Of a stretch of 64,000 nucleotides of DNA, positions 1 to 6,950 are shown piece after piece. The number at the start of each line of letters is the position of its first letter. The stretch's first letter is position 1. Under the pieces are notes generated by a model. It made no database searches, had not been told where the DNA came from, and was given only the letters and a program-made list of their open reading frames with translations. The DNA comes from Oscillospiraceae bacterium. Its GTDB lineage: Bacteria > Bacillota > Clostridia > Oscillospirales > Ruminococcaceae. The stretch spans positions 59,773 through 123,772 of the forward strand of contig JAGAZJ010000007.1 of assembly GCA_018110925.1 (NCBI GenBank), given 5' to 3'. The translations under genes were made by a program, and so were the position numbers.

Positions 1-9
1 CTGTACTTA

Positions 10-450
10 TCATTGCAGATCCTCTAAAATACCGAACTTATACATAAGATAAGCTCCTCCGCCCAGTGTTATCAGGTATCCTATACCGAGTTCCTTAAAG
101 AATTCGCTCTTCATGCCGAGCACACCGAGCAGGTTCATGATATTGACGAAGCACCCGCCGAATGTTGCCTCACCCTCCATCGCACGATAGAGAGCAATGC
201 TGTAATTGAGCCTTGTTGCGAGATAGACCGATATCAGCACTATGACGGCTGATATTATCAGACCCGGTTTGCTGATGCCCTTGCCCAGCAGTACATATCC
301 GCCGAAAGCACCGAGACAAAGAAAAACACCGCCGACAAATGCGATCCTGCCGAATGCACCTATCAGGCACCATAGGCCTATACCCAGTGCGGCGCCGATA
401 AGTGCGCCGATCGTCCCCGATATTTTGTTGTCATCATCATCAATAAACAT
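10..450 (-). CDS. Small integral membrane protein, unknown function
   Basis: 146 residues. An acidic N-terminus (FIDDDDNK) is followed by about four hydrophobic segments rich in Gly, Leu and Ile, so it is probably a polytopic membrane protein. AGGAG sits about 7 bases before the ATG, inside the end of the phosphatase remnant upstream, so it probably belongs to the same leftward transcript. I do not recognise the family. The stop codon lies 10 bases from the window edge, so anything downstream is not visible. Being a real gene is likely from the ribosome site, the intact frame and operon position; its function is unknown. Confidence 0.6.
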   Translation of the reverse strand: MFIDDDDNKISGTIGALIGAALGIGLWCLIGAFGRIAFVGGVFLCLGAFGGYVLLGKGISKPGLIISAVIVLISVYLATRLNYSIALYRAMEGEATFGGCFVNIMNLLGVLGMKSEFFKELGIGYLITLGGGAYLMYKFGILEDLQ

Positions 451-452
451 TT

Positions 453-1083
453 CTATTCTCCTGTCAGTTTTTTTCTTATGGCTTCTTTGTATACGGACAG
501 ACCCATTTGGTCAAAGTATCCTTCTGTACTGCCGAATTTTCCGCATATGAGCGTCAGGAACCTGTCCATGCTCTTCTCATTGGCAAGGACGATCTCCCTG
601 TCAACTTCCGGATGCTCGGACAGGAACTTTTCAAGCCTTATCCTGTTGTATTCACGGCTCACGGCGTAATCACCCACGAGTCCCTGCGGTCTGCACCGCA
701 TACGGAGAGCATGAGTGCCGCCGCTGTTTTGAACACCTCACGCATACCGTCGGAAAGTGCTATGCTCATATATGACACAGGCACTTCATCAAGCGATGAT
801 GGCGGCATACTGCCCTCGGTAATCGCACAGTGATGATAGTCAAAGCCCTGTCTGTCTGCATAGGCGCACGGGATCCTTCTGACTTCCTGACTTCATCCTC
901 CGTCCGCATATCTATAAGGGTGGTCATATGTCTTTCAAGAAGTGTCTGTTCATCGTCGGGGTCATACTCCGACAGCCTGTCGCTCCGCCACATTATGCCC
1001 CTTTTGATCACACCGTGCGCCAAAGCGAAACCGCCCGGCTCTCTTGTGTTGAATGTGCTTTTCAGCAGACTTTTGTATATCAC
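453..1083 (-). pseudogene. Broken tyrosine/serine protein phosphatase (Y_phosphatase3 type)
   Basis: Three consecutive reading frames together spell most of a phosphatase of the DSP/PTP-like bacterial family. Frame one (1083 to about 855) gives the N-terminal part with NTREPGGF, GIMWRSDRLS and LIDMRTEDEV. Frame two (about 865 to 690) continues with DYHHCAITEGSMPP, SYMSIALSDGMREVFKTAA and CGADRRD. Frame three (about 690 to 453) ends with DYAVSREYNR, EKSMDRFL and KFGSTEGYF. The catalytic P-loop expected between the KTAA and LMLSVCGADRRD segments (normally HCTAGKDRTG) is missing. One frameshift lies at a tandem AGAC repeat near 855. The GTG start overlaps the holA stop (GTGA), a relic of translational coupling. 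Loss of the active site argues for a true pseudogene rather than a sequencing slip. Confidence 0.8.
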
Positions 1084-2138
1084 CGTCTGTTTCTCCCTTC
1101 AAGCATCTGTATGACAGCGCTTTCCAGGATAGTCTCGGGCGCCCCCGCTCCTGTCTTTATGGCAAGGTCTGCTTTAAGGAGTATCTCCATGCAATGTCTC
1201 ATATGCGCCGTATTGGTGCGCCCTGCGCTCTTGAATGCATTCGAGACACGGAATGACAGTATCTTCGGATAGCCGAAATCCGCTGACACATCATTTACCG
1301 AGTGACCGCTGTCAAGCGCCGCCCTTGCACGGTAGATGTCGTTTATACTGCCTGTTATCACATAGAGAAGATACACGGGGTCGGTGCGGTTGTCTATAAG
1401 CTTATTGTATACGGCGATCGCCTTGTTTAGATCGTTTGCGGCAATGGCATCCGTGAGGGCATAGACCTTTGTATCATCCTGCTCGGGGGTCAGGAGCAAC
1501 ACGTCATCCGCCGTTATCTTTCTGCCGTTTGCATAGGCACACAGCTTCTCGGCCTCATTGACCGCAAGACCCATATCCCCTGCGGTGCGCATAAAGATGA
1601 GCTCTGCCGCTTTGCGGTCGATTTCACAGCCGTTATCTCTGCACACTGCGGTGATCTCCTTTGCGGCATCGGAAGCCGTAGGAGTGTCCGCCTTTAACAC
1701 AGTACCGTGTTTTTTTATCAGCTCCACCAGCTTCTTGTTCTTGTCGGTGGGGGCTTTTTTTCCGGCGCATATGTCCGTGTTCTGTGTGAAGAAGATCAGC
1801 ACTGTGGTATCGGGCAGTGCCTCTATCTCGGCATAAAGCTCTTTCAGCTTGTCTGCCGCAGGGCGCACGGAGTCAATGTCAAAGTCACGCACCGTCACAC
1901 ACATTTTCTCCGCAAACACGGGCAGAGCCTCACACGCCTCAATGATCTCGCCGATATCGCTCCTGCCCTCAAAGGAATGGAGGTTCAGCTCCTGCGAGCC
2001 CGCATCGACGACAGACTCCACAAGTGCGTTTTTCAGCTTCTGGATATTGTATTCGTCATTGCCGTAAAGGTAGTATGCGCCCTGTGCATCATGTGCCTTT
2101 ATTATCCGCACAAGCTCGTTTTTTGTTATTTCGGACAT
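1080..2138 (-). CDS. holA: DNA polymerase III subunit delta
   Basis: 352 residues, normal for the clamp-loader delta subunit, which opens the beta clamp during replication. The N-terminus (NELVRIIKAHDAQGAYYLYGNDEYNI) is the family start, the place where delta meets the clamp. The central part carries the AAA+-like fold without a Walker A motif, and the C-terminal third (VYALTDAIAANDLNKAI, NRTDPVYLLYVI) matches the delta collar domain. The ATG overlaps the stop of the metallo-hydrolase gene before it (TAATG), and its own stop overlaps the start of the phosphatase remnant, so it is translated from a coupled operon. Clear assignment. Confidence 0.93.
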   Translation of the reverse strand: MSEITKNELVRIIKAHDAQGAYYLYGNDEYNIQKLKNALVESVVDAGSQELNLHSFEGRSDIGEIIEACEALPVFAEKMCVTVRDFDIDSVRPAADKLKELYAEIEALPDTTVLIFFTQNTDICAGKKAPTDKNKKLVELIKKHGTVLKADTPTASDAAKEITAVCRDNGCEIDRKAAELIFMRTAGDMGLAVNEAEKLCAYANGRKITADDVLLLTPEQDDTKVYALTDAIAANDLNKAIAVYNKLIDNRTDPVYLLYVITGSINDIYRARAALDSGHSVNDVSADFGYPKILSFRVSNAFKSAGRTNTAHMRHCMEILLKADLAIKTGAGAPETILESAVIQMLEGRNRR

Positions 2139-2770
2139 TATCTCACCTTTGTGACCGTCGGCTTGCCGTGACCGTAGAATATGGTACGCTCGCCGAGTGA
2201 CCGGATCTTTTCATAGGTCTTTTTCATAGCATCAAGATCGCTGTACAGATGCCCCATCCCCGGAAGTACCCAGTTGTCAAGCGCATCACCGACCAGAAGT
2301 GCCTTACCCTCGACATCGACGCCTATCGAGCCGCTGGTGTGCCCCGGCAATCCGATTATATCCGCATCTATACCGTATTCCGAAAGGCTGTCGCCGTCCT
2401 TGATGAATACCACATTTTCGGGGCGATCCACCTTAGTCTCTGCAAGTACCTTCTTTGACATTCCCAGCACCACACGGCCCGTCAGACCGTAACATTTCAG
2501 GGGCTGAGCGTTGTAATTCTCAAAAAGCTCGTCATCCGCTCTGTTGTATGCCACGGGCACGCCGAATCTTTCCGAGAGGGCGGCGGCGTTATCCGCATGA
2601 TCGAAATGCGTATGTGTCAGCACGATAAGCTTGATATCATATTTCCCGCACTCTGCGATGACTGTATCAAGATATTCCTTTGTGCCCGTATCAACAAGCA
2701 CAGCCGCATTGTCATTTGATACGATATAACAGTTCTCCGTGCCGCATTTTATCAGATGTACCTTACTCAT
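2138..2770 (-). CDS. Metallo-beta-lactamase fold hydrolase
   Basis: 210 residues with the zinc motif THTHFDHADN (HxHxDH), then GLPGHTSGS for the second metal-site histidine, GDALDN for the bridging aspartate and FYGHGKPT near the C-terminus. This is the small glyoxalase II-like branch of the superfamily, probably a cytoplasmic Zn or Fe hydrolase. The substrate cannot be told from sequence: lactonase and thioesterase roles are equally possible. The start overlaps the end of the SF0329-like gene by 8 bases and the stop overlaps the holA ATG, so it is in the middle of a tight operon. Confidence 0.85.
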   Translation of the reverse strand: MSKVHLIKCGTENCYIVSNDNAAVLVDTGTKEYLDTVIAECGKYDIKLIVLTHTHFDHADNAAALSERFGVPVAYNRADDELFENYNAQPLKCYGLTGRVVLGMSKKVLAETKVDRPENVVFIKDGDSLSEYGIDADIIGLPGHTSGSIGVDVEGKALLVGDALDNWVLPGMGHLYSDLDAMKKTYEKIRSLGERTIFYGHGKPTVTKVR

Positions 2771-3278
2771 GATCGTCCTCCCCTTTAAACCTTATATCTA
2801 TGATATCACGCACCCACTGAGGGTGTTTTTCTGCCGCTTTTGCAAGCCTCGGATATGTCCGCCTGCCTGTGCGCCTGTCAAGGCAGGCAAACATAAAAAC
2901 GATAGGATCGTCGGAGACTATGCTTTCACCTATCCGCTGCGAACGGTATTTTTCCAGTGCCTTGCAGAATTCGCTGTCGGTGTATTCTGTGCGCTCTGAG
3001 ACAGGGACGCTGTCCATAAGCTCCCAGAAGCCGTCCCAATAAGCGGCTGTGCCTGTCAGGGCGTTATCCCGCTTCAGACTCTTTTCTATGAACCATGTGT
3101 TCACTGTTTCCCATGAGAAGCGCTTGATCTGTCTGCCGTCTATGATTATCTCAAATATATGACAGCCGTCCATACCCTTGTATGAAGTGCATCCGTAACG
3201 CACTCTGCCCTTCATATCCTCTGCCAGCATATCCTTTTCAAGATATTTCCTCATGCCGCTCCATGAACCGAGCACCAT
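2763..3278 (-). CDS. SF0329-like conserved hypothetical protein
   Basis: 171 residues, soluble. The layout (WSGMRKYLEKDMLAEDMKGRVRYGCTSYKG at the start, a middle stretch with SLKRDN and YWDGFWELMDSVPVSERTEYTDSEFCKALEKY, then SIVSDDPIVFMFACLDRRTGRR) resembles the small SF0329 family, whose members end in an AFAMLDRRLGKR-like motif. No function is established for that family. It is the first gene of a leftward operon: a GGGAGG ribosome site lies 7 bases before the ATG and a TTGACT-17-TATAGT promoter lies about 50 bases upstream. Family placement is from memory of the motif pattern and should be treated as moderate. Confidence 0.6.
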   Translation of the reverse strand: MVLGSWSGMRKYLEKDMLAEDMKGRVRYGCTSYKGMDGCHIFEIIIDGRQIKRFSWETVNTWFIEKSLKRDNALTGTAAYWDGFWELMDSVPVSERTEYTDSEFCKALEKYRSQRIGESIVSDDPIVFMFACLDRRTGRRTYPRLAKAAEKHPQWVRDIIDIRFKGEDDHE

Positions 3279-3322
3279 ATGACTGCCCTCCCCATGATGG
3301 ACTTTTTAATACCCCATTATCT

Positions 3323-3351
3323 ACTATACCACATTTCGGATGATAAGTCAA
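3323..3351 (-). promoter_or_regulatory. Sigma-A promoter of the SF0329/MBL/holA operon
   Basis: Reading leftward: TTGACT (3351-3346), a 17-base spacer and TATAGT (3328-3323). It lies about 45 bases before the start codon of the first gene. This places SF0329-like, MBL, holA, the phosphatase remnant and the small membrane protein in one transcript. Confidence 0.65.
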
Positions 3352-3457
3352 TCACGGGATGACATTATAACAATATCAGCAGGCAGTCCTGTATTATGAT
3401 GCTGAACAAGATATCACAATTATGCTATTATCCCGCACAACGAAGCAATTGCGCATA

Positions 3458-3486
3458 TTGACTATTATGCTCTGAAATGTTATAAT
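3458..3486 (+). promoter_or_regulatory. Sigma-A promoter of the GH5-araC-GH16 operon
   Basis: TTGACT, a 17-base spacer, TATAAT. If used, it gives a leader of about 145 bases before the GH5 start. The first copy of the 12-base repeat TGCTCTGAAATG sits inside the spacer. Confidence 0.65.
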
Positions 3487-3541
3487 TTTGACATTCGGGG
3501 CGGTGGAGCTGTGTCTCCGTCCGTTGGCGTGCTCTGAAATG

Positions 3542-3577
3542 GTCAACGCTGTGATATTTTAGTCAATATCGTGATAT
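3542..3577 (+). promoter_or_regulatory. Tandem direct repeat, candidate AraC-family operator
   Basis: GTCAACGCTGTGATAT (3542-3557) and GTCAATATCGTGATAT (3562-3577) share GTCAA-N4-GTGATAT and start exactly 20 bases apart, about two helical turns. AraC-family proteins typically bind such direct repeats, and a gene of that family is second in this operon. The second copy overlaps a TATACT sequence. Binding itself is inferred. Confidence 0.5.
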
Positions 3578-3638
3578 ACTTCGCTGTCAAACAGTTGTAA
3601 TATCATTACAAAGTTCTGTTATCAACGGAGGATATTAT

Positions 3639-4589
3639 ATGAAAAAACTTATCGGATTCAGAAAAGGCATAAACTTCGGCGGCTGGCTCTCTCAGTGTGA
3701 TTATAGTCTTGACAGACTGGATAATTTCATCACGGAAAACGATTTCAGATGTGTCGCAGGCTGGGGCGTGGATCACGTCAGAGTACCCATTGACTACAAT
3801 ATACTTGAAAATGAGGACGGCACATACAATGAGAGCGGCTTCGGCAGGGTGAGAAACGCAGTGCTCCTTGCAAAGAAATACGGTCTCAACATCATCATCG
3901 ACCTTCACAAGACAGCCGGTTTTTCCTTTGACTTCGGGGAGAATGAAGCCGGATTTTTCGATGATGTAAAGTACAGGGAGCGTTTTTACAGACTGTGGGA
4001 GCAGATAGCTCAGAGATTTGCCGAATACTCGGATAATGCGGCGTTCGAGCTTCTCAACGAAGTGACAGAAAAGCGCTTTATCGGCGTGTGGAACGAGACC
4101 GCAAACGAATGTATCCGCAGGATAAGAGCATTTGCACCCGATATCCCCATACTCGTCGGCAGCTACTGGAACAACAGCCCCGAGGCTGTGTCTGACCTTG
4201 ACAAGCCCTATGATGAGAACGTATACTACAACTTCCACTGCTATTCACCCTTGGAATTCACACATCAGGGAGCTACATGGACACCCGATATAGACCCTGC
4301 CAGACGCATATCCTTTGAGGAGGCAGGCATCACCGAGGAGCTTTTTGAGAATATTTTCAGAGATGCTCTCAAAAAGGCAGAGAGTGAGGGGACAGGTGTT
4401 TACTGCGGCGAGTATGGCGTTATAGACAGGGTATCCCCCGAGGAGACACTGAAATGGTACAGGACCATACACAATGTATTTGAAAAATACGACATAGGCC
4501 GTGCGGCGTGGTCATACAAGGAGATGGACTTCGGCCTTTCCGATGAGCGTCTTGCGGGCTGTGTCGGGGAGATCATAAAACAACTCTGA
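3639..4589 (+). CDS. Glycoside hydrolase family 5 beta-glycanase, cytoplasmic
   Basis: 316 residues, a single GH5 TIM barrel without signal peptide, binding module or dockerin. Family marks seen: KGINFGGWLSQ at the start, VDHVRVPIDY, IIIDLHK, the acid/base Glu141 in ELLNEV, His200 in YNFHCYSP, and the nucleophile Glu258 in YCGEYG. GH5 enzymes cleave beta-1,4 or beta-1,3 glucans, mannans and related chains; the subfamily cannot be fixed by eye. Lack of a signal peptide means it probably acts on imported oligosaccharides. A GGAGG site precedes the ATG. An AraC-type regulator follows after 19 bases and a GH16 lipoprotein after that, which suggests a beta-glucan utilisation operon. Confidence 0.88.
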   Translation: MKKLIGFRKGINFGGWLSQCDYSLDRLDNFITENDFRCVAGWGVDHVRVPIDYNILENEDGTYNESGFGRVRNAVLLAKKYGLNIIIDLHKTAGFSFDFGENEAGFFDDVKYRERFYRLWEQIAQRFAEYSDNAAFELLNEVTEKRFIGVWNETANECIRRIRAFAPDIPILVGSYWNNSPEAVSDLDKPYDENVYYNFHCYSPLEFTHQGATWTPDIDPARRISFEEAGITEELFENIFRDALKKAESEGTGVYCGEYGVIDRVSPEETLKWYRTIHNVFEKYDIGRAAWSYKEMDFGLSDERLAGCVGEIIKQL

Positions 4590-4608
4590 TCAGAAGGAGA
4601 AAATCAGT

Positions 4609-5343
4609 ATGTATTCAGAAAAGGAGCTTTCACACAAGATATTTCTAAACCGTGAGTATTCCTTCAAGCATTCACCGTTTGAGAAGGAATTCGAGTTCTA
4701 TGATTTTGTGAGGATGGGAGACATCGACAATGTCAGGCGCACCATGTCTCCGCTGGGCTCCGAGGGAACGGGCAAGCTGTCGTCGAACAGCCTGCAGAAC
4801 CTGAAATATCATTTTGTGATAACCATTGCACTGGTAACACGATTTTGTGTCGAGGGCGGAATGGAAATGGAAACTGCGTATACACTGAGCGATCTCTATA
4901 TAAACAAGGCTGACAAGGCACACACCGAGGCAGAGATACACAGCATACACGTCGATGCCATAAACGATTATACCGCACGCATGGAGCGCATACAGAGACA
5001 GTCGGTCTTTTCAAAGCCTGTGATAACCGTTATGGATTATATCTATGACAATCTGCACACCAAGATCACAGAGAAGGATATCGCAAGTCACACCAAGCTC
5101 AGCACATCGTATATATCAAGGCTCTTTCACAAGGAAACAGGCGTTACGGTCAGCACATACATCACCGTGAAGCGCATAGAGGCGGCTGAGAATATGCTCA
5201 AATACTCCGATTTCCCGCCGTCGGAGATAGGCGGATATCTGGCGTTCTCGTCTCACAGCCATTTCATCAGCACATTCAGAAAGATAACCGGAATGACTCC
5301 CGGTGAATACAGAAAAAAATACTATCGTTCCGTATGGAACTGA
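4609..5343 (+). CDS. AraC-family transcriptional regulator
   Basis: 244 residues. The C-terminal hundred (about 145-240) is the two-helix-turn-helix AraC/XylS domain: KITEKDIASHTKLSTSYISRLF for the first unit and PPSEIGGYLAFSSHSHFISTFRKITGMTPGEYRKKY for the second. The N-terminal part is alpha-helical without a recognisable cupin motif, as in other Clostridia members that sense sugars or partner proteins. It sits between the GH5 and GH16 genes and is co-transcribed with them (AAGGAG site, 19-base gap), so it most likely controls this operon, perhaps through the direct repeats at 3542-3577. The inducer is unknown. Confidence 0.88.
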   Translation: MYSEKELSHKIFLNREYSFKHSPFEKEFEFYDFVRMGDIDNVRRTMSPLGSEGTGKLSSNSLQNLKYHFVITIALVTRFCVEGGMEMETAYTLSDLYINKADKAHTEAEIHSIHVDAINDYTARMERIQRQSVFSKPVITVMDYIYDNLHTKITEKDIASHTKLSTSYISRLFHKETGVTVSTYITVKRIEAAENMLKYSDFPPSEIGGYLAFSSHSHFISTFRKITGMTPGEYRKKYYRSVWN

Positions 5344-5376
5344 TACCGTTAGTTTAAAATTGATACAGGTGAAAAC

Positions 5377-6120
5377 ATGAAGGATATACGACCTATGATA
5401 ATCGCCGTCATGCTCATCACAGGCTGTGCGGGCAAAAACAGCGCCGCCGATGAGGTGCGTGAAAAGGGCGGAATATATGCCGATCTTTCGCAGGGTCCGT
5501 CAGAGTTGTTTGAATGTTCGGACGGATGGACAAACGGCAGTATGTTCAACGTCACATGGCGAAAGGAAAATATTACTTTCAACGATCAAAAGATGCAGCT
5601 GACCATAGCAAAAGATCCCGAGCCCAAGGACAACATACCGTATTCGGGTTCTGAGTACCGCTCAAAGGATCACTACGGCTACGGCAGATATGAGGCATCC
5701 ATAAAGGCGATAAAAAACGACGGTGTCATAACCTCGCTCTTTACCTACACAGGCCCGTCGGAGAATGCTCCGTGGGACGAGATAGATGTTGAGATACTCG
5801 GAAAGGATACCACCAAGGTGCAGTTCAACTACTTCACCGACGGCAAGGGTGAACATGAGTATGTCTACGATCTGGGATTTGATGCGTCTGAGGGATTTCA
5901 CGATTACGCCTTTGAATGGTATGAGGACAGGATCGTATGGTATGTTGACGGACAGACCGCCTATACTGCCGATAAGGACATTCCCGTGACACCGGGAAAG
6001 ATAATGGTGAACACATGGTGCGCAAAAGGCGTCGACGGCTGGACGAAGAAGTTTGATGACTCAGATCTGCCGCTCACCGCGGAATACGGTTATATCTCAT
6101 ATACCCCCTTTGAGAAGTGA
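5377..6120 (+). CDS. GH16 beta-glucanase lipoprotein (lichenase or laminarinase type)
   Basis: 247 residues. A lipoprotein signal ends at Cys17 (MLITGC), so the enzyme is anchored on the outer face of the membrane. The GH16 jelly-roll carries the catalytic signature WDEIDVEILG with nucleophile Glu135, helper Asp137 and acid/base Glu139. Further family blocks are SGSEYRSKDHYGYGRYEASIK before it and FHDYAFEWYEDRIVWYVDG after it. The EIDVE spacing without an inserted Met is that of the lichenase-like branch, so beta-1,3-1,4 or beta-1,3 glucans are the likely substrates. Third gene of the GH5 operon: this enzyme would cut glucan outside and GH5 would finish inside. Confidence 0.9.
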   Translation: MKDIRPMIIAVMLITGCAGKNSAADEVREKGGIYADLSQGPSELFECSDGWTNGSMFNVTWRKENITFNDQKMQLTIAKDPEPKDNIPYSGSEYRSKDHYGYGRYEASIKAIKNDGVITSLFTYTGPSENAPWDEIDVEILGKDTTKVQFNYFTDGKGEHEYVYDLGFDASEGFHDYAFEWYEDRIVWYVDGQTAYTADKDIPVTPGKIMVNTWCAKGVDGWTKKFDDSDLPLTAEYGYISYTPFEK

Positions 6121-6125
6121 TACAA

Positions 6126-6156
6126 ACGGGGCTGACGCAGAATGCATCAGCCCCGT
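6126..6156 (+). terminator. Intrinsic terminator after the GH5-araC-GH16 operon
   Basis: ACGGGGCTGA pairs with TCAGCCCCGT across 11 bases and is followed by ATTATTTTA. It sits between two convergent genes (GH16 and bioY) and may stop both. Confidence 0.75.
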
Positions 6157-6165
6157 ATTATTTTA

Positions 6166-6729
6166 TCATGACGCAAAGCCTGCCTTCTCCTTTACGGAGG
6201 CGGGTATTTTCTTTGCGATGACTGCCGCAAGAGTGAGCTTTACCGCATCGGGTATGATAAACGGGAACACACACATACTCAGTGCGGACAGCAGAGATAT
6301 ATCTCCCTTGTTTCTTGAATAAACGACCATGAACCATGCCGTACCGAATGCATAGCAGAGTATCAGCCCCACCGCAAGAGCTATCGCAACGACAACGGCT
6401 TTGGTACCGAATTTTGAGGTTATCAGCCAGTACGCTGCACCCATGAGCAGAAAGCCGATGATATAGCCGCCTGTCATGCCGAAGAGCGCTCCGGCGCCGC
6501 CTGTGAAGTTGGCAAATACGGGCACGCCCACAAGACCCAGCAGTATATATATGATGACGGAGAATGTGCCCCGCCTGCCGCCGAGCATACACAGCGCTGC
6601 CGCCACACCGAAGGTCTGGAGCGTCAGCGGTACAGTCCCTATCCTCAGCGATATCCACGAACAAACGGCTATAACGACCGCCATCAGCGCAATGAATGTC
6701 ATATCTCTTACAGAAAACTTGTCTTTCAT
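6166..6729 (-). CDS. bioY: Biotin transporter substrate-binding component BioY
   Basis: 187 residues with six hydrophobic segments. Family blocks: SVRDMTFIALMAVVIAVCSW at the start, VPLTLQTFGV, LGGRRGTFSVIIYILLGLVGVPVFANFTGG and GYIIGFL. BioY is the S-component of ECF-type biotin importers and works with the shared EcfA/T energising module, which is not in this window. The start chosen (6729) has a GGAGGA site directly before it; an in-frame upstream start would swallow the promoter. A BirA-type operator and promoter lie just upstream, so expression should fall when biotin is plentiful. Transcribed away from the GH115 gene. Confidence 0.93.
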   Translation of the reverse strand: MKDKFSVRDMTFIALMAVVIAVCSWISLRIGTVPLTLQTFGVAAALCMLGGRRGTFSVIIYILLGLVGVPVFANFTGGAGALFGMTGGYIIGFLLMGAAYWLITSKFGTKAVVVAIALAVGLILCYAFGTAWFMVVYSRNKGDISLLSALSMCVFPFIIPDAVKLTLAAVIAKKIPASVKEKAGFAS

Positions 6730-6774
6730 AGATCCTCCCCGATATACCCCGTGGGGTAAATTTCCTATGATGAC

Positions 6775-6803
6775 ATCATAACATATCTGAGCACTATTGT
6801 CAA
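6775..6803 (-). promoter_or_regulatory. bioY promoter
   Basis: Leftward TTGACA (6803-6798), 17 bases, TATGAT (6780-6775). Its -35 box lies inside the left half of the BirA-type operator, so repressor binding would block RNA polymerase. Confidence 0.7.
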
Positions 6804-6831
6804 CTAATAAATGTGGTTTGGTTGACAATAG
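6794..6831. promoter_or_regulatory. BirA-type biotin operator
   Basis: Perfect 11-base inverted repeat CTATTGTCAAC (6794-6804) and GTTGACAATAG (6821-6831) with a 16-base spacer, the layout of biotin repressor (BirA) sites in Firmicutes. It overlaps the bioY -35 box. Further single half-sites, GTTGACAA at 6845 and GTTGAC at 6860, lie towards the GH115 promoter. Confidence 0.8.
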
Positions 6832-6860
6832 TTCTTTGAATAAAGTTGACAACATATGCG

Positions 6861-6889
6861 TTGACTTTTATGGCCGGATAATGTATAAT
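6861..6889 (+). promoter_or_regulatory. GH115 gene promoter
   Basis: TTGACT, 17 bases, TATAAT, about 60 bases before the GH115 start. It lies 30 bases from the right arm of the BirA-type operator. Confidence 0.7.
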
Positions 6890-6950
6890 CAAGACAAAGT
6901 TTTGAAATCATGACATGATAGCAATATCATATGATATGAGGAGGAAAATG

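Larger units (their letters stand above)
3279..3638. other. 360-base divergent intergenic region
   Basis: AT-rich spacer between the leftward holA operon and the rightward GH5 operon. It holds one promoter for each direction. It also has a 12-base direct repeat, TGCTCTGAAATG, at 3468-3479 and 3530-3541, and a 16-base tandem motif at 3542-3577. No open reading frame with a ribosome site was found in it. Confidence 0.7.

Noticed and set aside
3606-4238. A 210-codon minus-strand frame over the GH5 gene
   Set aside because: Shadow frame; the plus strand has all GH5 catalytic motifs and a GGAGG start.
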